DNA of 64,000 bases, taken from assembly GCF_003335585.1 (NCBI RefSeq), contig NZ_QBFD01000004.1, positions 44,928 through 108,927 of the forward strand, written 5' to 3'. Shown here one piece after another: positions 59,745 to 64,000 of the stretch. This DNA is from Sulfitobacter sp. DFL-14. GTDB lineage: Bacteria; Pseudomonadota; Alphaproteobacteria; Rhodobacterales; Rhodobacteraceae. Within the stretch, counting starts at the first letter, position 1. Each line of letters begins with the position of its first letter. Below the pieces are notes generated by a model that was given only the letters and a program-made list of their open reading frames with translations, ran no database searches and was not told the DNA's origin. A program made the position numbers and the translations under genes.

Positions 59745-60842
59745 TCAGCCGATCACCTGCGGTTCACGCGGCAACTGGGTGAGGGACCGGGCACCGTCTT
59801 CGGTGACCAGAACATCATCCTCGATGCGGACACCCAGCACACCGGGGCGATAAAGGCCCGGTTCGATGGTGATGACCATACCGGCCTCCAGCGGTGCATG
59901 GTTGCCTCGCATCAGTTGCGGCGCTTCATGGATGTCGAGCCCCAGTCCGTGGCCGAGCTTGTGCCGGATATCCGCCGCGAAACCCGCATCGCTCAGCGCC
60001 TGCTGTACGGCTGTGTCCAGCTCATGCGGGGTCACGCCGGGTGCTGTCATGTCACGGCCCAGGCGGTTTGCTTCTTGCACGGCCCCATAGAATGCGCGGT
60101 GTTGCTGCGGGATTTCCTCGCAGAAATAGGTGCGGGTGATGTCCGCGCTATAGCCGTTCAGGGTCGCGCCGAAGTCGAAAAGCAAGGTGTCACCGCGTTT
60201 CAGCCGACGGTCGGATGACGGCACACCATGGCAATCCGCCGCCGCCGGACCGGCCAGCACGATCAGGTCGAATGCGGCCCCATCTGCCCCTCTTTCCAGC
60301 ATATTGATCAGGAGCCTGGCGCGGATTTCCGTCTCTGTCAGCCCCGCGCCGATCTGTTTCAGGGTCGCGGCCAGCGCCTCTTCGCTGATCTGCACCGCCT
60401 TTTCGATGGCGGCGACTTCCGAGGCGTCCTTGTTCAGCCGCAGCGGCAGCAACATGTCTGTCCCGTCTTCCGGTGCCGTGCCAAAGGCGCGGGCAAGGGC
60501 AGCCGCCTCGAAATGGCGCATGCGACCTCCCTCTACCGCGAGGCGGGTCAGCCCGGTTTGCCGCGCAAGCTGGGCCAGCGCATCGGCATAGCCGTCGGCA
60601 TCCTGCCAAAAGACGGTCCGGGCCTGCGGCATCCGGGCTGTCCACATGTCCTTTTCCAGCGCGGGAATTGCGGCGTGAACCTCGCCTGCCGCCGTGACGA
60701 TCAGGATCGTGGGCCGTTCCATCAGGCCCAGCCGCACGCCGGTCAGGTAGAAAAAGTTCGGACCCGGCACCATTGCAATGGCCGGACAGTCATGGCGTTG
60801 CAATATGGCGGCGAGTTTGTGAATCCGGGCGTCAAAGTTCAT
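59745..60842 (-). CDS. M24 family metallopeptidase (Xaa-Pro aminopeptidase/creatinase-like)
   Basis: 365 residues with an N-terminal creatinase-type domain and a C-terminal pita-bread fold. The metal ligands are visible: Asp in LFDFGATLNGYSADITRT (two Asp), His in KLGHGLGLDIHE, Glu in TIEPGLYRP and Glu in RIEDDVLVTE. It cleaves X-Pro peptides or a related amide with two divalent cations. The gene ends 3 bases after the convergent dehydrogenase stop. The following 201 bases (60843-61043) hold no gene I recognise. Confidence 0.9.
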   Translation of the reverse strand: MNFDARIHKLAAILQRHDCPAIAMVPGPNFFYLTGVRLGLMERPTILIVTAAGEVHAAIPALEKDMWTARMPQARTVFWQDADGYADALAQLARQTGLTRLAVEGGRMRHFEAAALARAFGTAPEDGTDMLLPLRLNKDASEVAAIEKAVQISEEALAATLKQIGAGLTETEIRARLLINMLERGADGAAFDLIVLAGPAAADCHGVPSSDRRLKRGDTLLFDFGATLNGYSADITRTYFCEEIPQQHRAFYGAVQEANRLGRDMTAPGVTPHELDTAVQQALSDAGFAADIRHKLGHGLGLDIHEAPQLMRGNHAPLEAGMVITIEPGLYRPGVLGVRIEDDVLVTEDGARSLTQLPREPQVIG

Positions 60843-61043
60843 CGGGGCTTCCGTGGATCAGGATGTTCGGTGCTATGCGCCCGAGCCTCGCGTATCTTGA
60901 AACGGATGCCAAGCCCTGTAACGGGATTGCTTGCGTCGCGTCCGAACGCCGGGGGGTCAGGGACAGCGCGGCGGAGATCCGGCAAAGGGCCTGTTTGATG
61001 TGAGATGCCAAGCGGGGCGCTTGTGGCGGCCCGCCCCGTTGGA

Positions 61044-62228
61044 TCAGTCGAGCGGCAGGCCGACGTAGTTTTCGGCAATGGCGCGTGATGCGGCCTCAGA
61101 ACTGCGCAGATAGTCGAACTCGGCCCGCTGCATGCGTTTTTCGAACTCCGAATTCTCGGGGAACTGGTGCATCAGCGTGGACAGCTGCCAGGAGAACCGT
61201 TCGACCTTCCATACCCGCCGCAGCACGGTTTCGGAGTAGCTGTCGATGAGACTGTCGTTGTTGTCCTTGTAATGTGCCACCAGCGCGCGGTGCAGGATGC
61301 GTACATCGGCAGCGGCAAGGTTCAGGCCCTTGGCACCGGTCGGCGGCACGATATGGGCGGAATCGCCAGCCAGGAACAGATTGCCATAGCGCATCGGTTC
61401 AGCCACGAAAGACCGCAGCGGCGCGATGCTTTTCTCGAATGACGGGCCGGTTCGCAGGTTAGCTGCGGTTTCCGGGCCAAGGCGCGTGGCGAATTCCTCC
61501 CAGAAGCGGTCATCGGACCATTGCGCCACATCGTCGTTCACATCGCATTGAATGTAGTACCGGCTCCGGGTGTTGGACCGCATGGAGGCCAGCGCGAAGC
61601 CGCGTTCGTGGTTGGCATAGATCAGTTCATGCGCGAGTGGCGGCTTTTCCACCAGAATGCCCAGCCAGCCAAAGGGATAGACCCGCTCGAACGTTTTCAG
61701 CACGTCAGCCGGGATCGCCTGGCGGGAGACACCATGAAATCCGTCACAGCCTGCGATATAGTCACATTCGACAACAATTTTGGCGCCGTCATGGGTGAAA
61801 TGGACAGAAGGTTGGTCAGACTTGAGGTCGGTCGGCACCACGTCATCGACATTGAAAAAGAACTGTTGCCCCTCGGCCGTGCGTTTGTCGAACAGGTCCT
61901 TGGTCATTTCGGTCTGGCCATAGACCATCACCGACTTGCCCGTCAGCCCGGCCAGGTCGATCCGGTGCCGGTCGCCGTCAAAAGCCAGCTCAAAGCCGTC
62001 GTGCGGCAGCCCTTCGCGGTGCAGGCGGTCGGCGGCACCGGCTTCTTCCAGCGCATGAACCGTACCTTGTTCCAGCACGCCGGCGCGGATGCGCCCTTCG
62101 ATATAGGCGCGGTCCTTTCGGTCGAGCACGACAGTGTCGATCCCGGCATTGGCCAGAAGTTGCGACAACAACAGTCCGGCGGGACCGGAGCCAATGATAC
62201 AGACGGATGTTTTGATGGTACGGGTCAT
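61044..62228 (-). CDS. pobA: 4-hydroxybenzoate 3-monooxygenase
   Basis: 394 residues, the standard PobA length. Visible are the FAD motif IIGSGPAGLLLSQLLANAGIDTVVLDRKD, the RIRAGVLEQGTV segment, DYIAGCDGFHG and LFLAGDSAHIVPPTGAKGLNLAAADV. It hydroxylates 4-hydroxybenzoate to protocatechuate using NAD(P)H and O2. A divergent AraC-type gene 166 bases away is the likely PobR activator. No pca ring-cleavage genes are present in the window, so protocatechuate must be degraded elsewhere. Confidence 0.95.
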   Translation of the reverse strand: MTRTIKTSVCIIGSGPAGLLLSQLLANAGIDTVVLDRKDRAYIEGRIRAGVLEQGTVHALEEAGAADRLHREGLPHDGFELAFDGDRHRIDLAGLTGKSVMVYGQTEMTKDLFDKRTAEGQQFFFNVDDVVPTDLKSDQPSVHFTHDGAKIVVECDYIAGCDGFHGVSRQAIPADVLKTFERVYPFGWLGILVEKPPLAHELIYANHERGFALASMRSNTRSRYYIQCDVNDDVAQWSDDRFWEEFATRLGPETAANLRTGPSFEKSIAPLRSFVAEPMRYGNLFLAGDSAHIVPPTGAKGLNLAAADVRILHRALVAHYKDNNDSLIDSYSETVLRRVWKVERFSWQLSTLMHQFPENSEFEKRMQRAEFDYLRSSEAASRAIAENYVGLPLD

Positions 62229-62394
62229 CGCGCGGCCTTTGTTGTTTCATCAAAAAGCCGATCAGGCGCGGCCTTATCCGGGCAATCATAACGCAAATCG
62301 CAGGGTGCCGAATGGACAGCAGCAACCAAATTTTGTACTATCCGATCATAATGGCGCTGATAGGGGCGGAAACGTCCCAGAAAAGGTAGTTTCC
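62229..62394. promoter_or_regulatory. pobA/pobR divergent promoter region
   Basis: A 166-base spacer between outward-facing pobA and the AraC activator gene. In known pob systems the activator binds such a shared region. I could not identify a convincing repeat pair, so the binding site stays undefined. Confidence 0.4.
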
Positions 62395-63282
62395 TTGCCA
62401 GATACCGTTCCGACATATGAACTTTATGGTGAATATCTGGCAGGTACCCGCGCGGATCCGGTGCATCATGAGACTATCGTTGAACGCAGCATGAAACATG
62501 ACTGGAATATCCGGCTGCACCGTCACTCCAGGCTTGCGCAGGTTTTCCTGTTCCAGACACCGGGCGTCTTCACACGCCTTGGCGATATGGATTTTCGCAG
62601 CGCCGGGCCGGTGATCCTGGTGGTCCCGCCGGGTCTGGCACATGGGTTCCGGTTTCCCCCGGACATCGAAGGCGATGTGATCAGCCTGCGACTTGCCCTG
62701 TTGGATGACGACAATATCGCGCGGATCCGACGGTTTGCCGATTCCGGTGGTGCGGTGCTGCCCGAACCGGACGCCCCCCATTTCGCGGTGATAGACATGC
62801 TGATGGGCCAGTTGCGCGAGGCCCTGCGCAACTTCGGGACCGGGCGCGCGGTCTTGCTTGAAACATTGATCCGTCTGATGCTGATCTATCTTGAGAGCGA
62901 CCGGAGCGAAGCGCGTCCTCTAGGGACATTGCCTGCGCGGCAGGAACAGACATTGCATGAAAAGCAGGCGCAGGCATTTTGTGCGGCGGTCGAGGAACAT
63001 TTTGCGAGTGCGATGACGCTTGGCGTCTATGCCCGCGAAATCGGAGTCTCGACCGCACATCTCAATCGCCTGTGCCGCCGCATCCTTGGCACGACCCCCA
63101 ATTCAGTGATCCGCCAGCGCCGTCTGGTCGAGGCAAAGCATCTGCTGGAATTCACCCGTCATTCCATGGCTGACGTCGCCGCGCGCGCAGGCTTTGCCGA
63201 TGCCGGCTATTTCAGTCGCACCTTCAAGTCAGACACCGGGCTGACGCCAGGCATGTACCGGAGGCAACAGGACAACGGTTAG
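62395..63282 (+). CDS. pobR: AraC family regulator, probable PobR (TTG start)
   Basis: 295 residues if started at the TTG at 62395, which has AAAAGGTAG upstream. The conserved frame upstream has no ATG or GTG until deep inside pobA, so a TTG start is the best fit. The N-terminal cupin sensor includes NIRLHRHSRLAQVFLFQ and PPGLAHGFRF. The C-terminal HTH_18 domain has MTLGVYAREIGVSTAHLNRLCRRILGTTPNSV and VAARAGFADAGYFSRTFKSDTG. Divergent placement next to pobA matches known PobR activators responding to 4-hydroxybenzoate. Confidence 0.82.
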   Translation: MPDTVPTYELYGEYLAGTRADPVHHETIVERSMKHDWNIRLHRHSRLAQVFLFQTPGVFTRLGDMDFRSAGPVILVVPPGLAHGFRFPPDIEGDVISLRLALLDDDNIARIRRFADSGGAVLPEPDAPHFAVIDMLMGQLREALRNFGTGRAVLLETLIRLMLIYLESDRSEARPLGTLPARQEQTLHEKQAQAFCAAVEEHFASAMTLGVYAREIGVSTAHLNRLCRRILGTTPNSVIRQRRLVEAKHLLEFTRHSMADVAARAGFADAGYFSRTFKSDTGLTPGMYRRQQDNG

Positions 63283-63411
63283 CCGGAGTTCCACTGCCAA
63301 ACCCAGTGCGGGGGCGGCAGATGGCGGCCGCCGCGCTGCCCGCAGTTCGGGGTTGCCAATCAGACCTGTCTGGAAAACACTGTCGGAATAGAAAAATATT
63401 GGGAGTTCATA

Positions 63412-64000
63412 ATGACCAAGACGCTTACACTGATGTCCACGGCATTGCTTTTGTCCACAACCGCGCTGGCCCAGGCAGAGACGCTGAGATGGGCGCGGTC
63501 CGGCGATGCGCTGACCCTCGACCCGCATGCCCAGAACGAAGGGCCGACACATACGATCCGGCACCAGATTTACGAGCCGCTGCTCATCCGCGACACAACT
63601 GGCGCGTTCGAGCCTGCCCTGGCCACCGAATGGGCGCCCAAGGAGGACGATCCGAACGTCTGGGTCTTCAAGCTGCGCGAAGGGGTGAAGTTCCACGACG
63701 GCGCTGATTTCACGGCGGAGGATGTCGTGTTCAGCTTTAATCGCGCCAAGACCGAGAATTCGGACATGAAAGAGCTGATCAACTCCATCACCGAGGTCCG
63801 CGCAGTGGACGATTACACTGTCGAGATGGTCACGGACGGGCCGAACCCGATCCTGCCGTCCAACCTGACCAACCTGTTTGTCATGGACAAGGACTGGACC
63901 GAGGCGAACAACACCGTTGATGTGCAGGACTTCGAGGGCGGCGAACTGACCTATGCCACCACCAGCACCAACGGCACCGGCCCCTACAAGCTGGTAAGCC
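63412..64000 (+). CDS. ABC transporter substrate-binding protein, family 5 (peptide/nickel/opine type), partial
   Basis: The first 196 residues of a periplasmic binding protein that is cut by the window end. A signal peptide (MTKTLTLMSTALLLSTTALAQA) precedes ETLRWARSGDALTLDPHAQNEGPTHTIRHQIYEPLLIRD and WVFKLREGVKFHDGADFTAEDVVFSFNRA, the SBP_bac_5 signature. GGGAG lies upstream of the ATG. It is separated from the AraC gene by 129 bases. Permease and ATPase genes should follow beyond the window. The ligand is unknown. Confidence 0.9.
   Translation, partial: MTKTLTLMSTALLLSTTALAQAETLRWARSGDALTLDPHAQNEGPTHTIRHQIYEPLLIRDTTGAFEPALATEWAPKEDDPNVWVFKLREGVKFHDGADFTAEDVVFSFNRAKTENSDMKELINSITEVRAVDDYTVEMVTDGPNPILPSNLTNLFVMDKDWTEANNTVDVQDFEGGELTYATTSTNGTGPYKLVS

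Overview
The window looks like part of a large plasmid or chromid from a marine alphaproteobacterium of the Roseobacter group (Rhodobacterales). The basis is high-GC coding sequence, a complete repABC replication and partition operon with its centromere-like palindromes, a plasmid-type DUF1403-scpB pair, and many solute transporters of the ABC, TRAP and tripartite tricarboxylate types. No rRNA, tRNA, CRISPR array or intact insertion sequence was seen. Genes are densely packed, with many 1 to 8 base stop/start overlaps. Organism and replicon type are inferences.

Layout. (1) 1-9.4 kb, mostly minus strand: a partial cupin protein, an enolase-superfamily dehydratase, a GMC oxidoreductase, a PotABCD-like ABC transporter, a DAO-type FAD amine oxidase and a divergent LysR regulator. 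(2) 9.7-14.4 kb, plasmid backbone: a tyrosine recombinase, two identical 16-bp parS-like palindromes, repC, a predicted antisense RNA, repB and repA. (3) 14.7-23 kb, plus strand: a sugar operon with a LacI regulator, xylose isomerase, TIM-barrel epimerase, a small unknown protein, a Gfo/Idh/MocA dehydrogenase and a CUT2 sugar ABC transporter. (4) 23.3-30.6 kb: an AraC regulator divergent from a class III aminotransferase, a TctCBA transporter and an aldehyde dehydrogenase.

(5) 30.7-55.2 kb is the most interesting part, an aromatic catabolic island of about 25 kb. One minus-strand operon encodes an indolepyruvate-type 2-oxoacid:ferredoxin oxidoreductase (two subunits), a hotdog thioesterase and two tandem MarR regulators. 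Divergent from it is a nitrilase, bicupin ring-cleavage dioxygenase, FAA hydrolase and maleate isomerase operon. A second, 14-gene minus-strand cluster encodes a Rieske oxygenase with its reductase, two CoA ligases, two thiolase-like proteins each paired with a DUF35 protein (one DUF35 fused to a degenerate SDR), a cyclase-family hydrolase, an SDR and a TRAP transporter. I read this as a probable indole-3-acetic acid (auxin) or related arylacetate degradation system. Proposed steps are Rieske oxidation, CoA activation, retro-aldol cleavage to an isatin-like ketone plus acetyl-CoA, isatin-type ring hydrolysis, and oxidative decarboxylation to an aroyl-CoA. AT-rich palindromes recur at four promoters of the island and may be the operators of the MarR proteins.

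(6) 55.5-64 kb: DUF1403 and ScpB, malonyl-CoA synthetase, a 3-hydroxyacyl-CoA dehydrogenase, an M24 peptidase, 4-hydroxybenzoate 3-monooxygenase with a divergent AraC activator (PobR-like, predicted TTG start), and the start of a family 5 ABC solute-binding protein cut by the window end.
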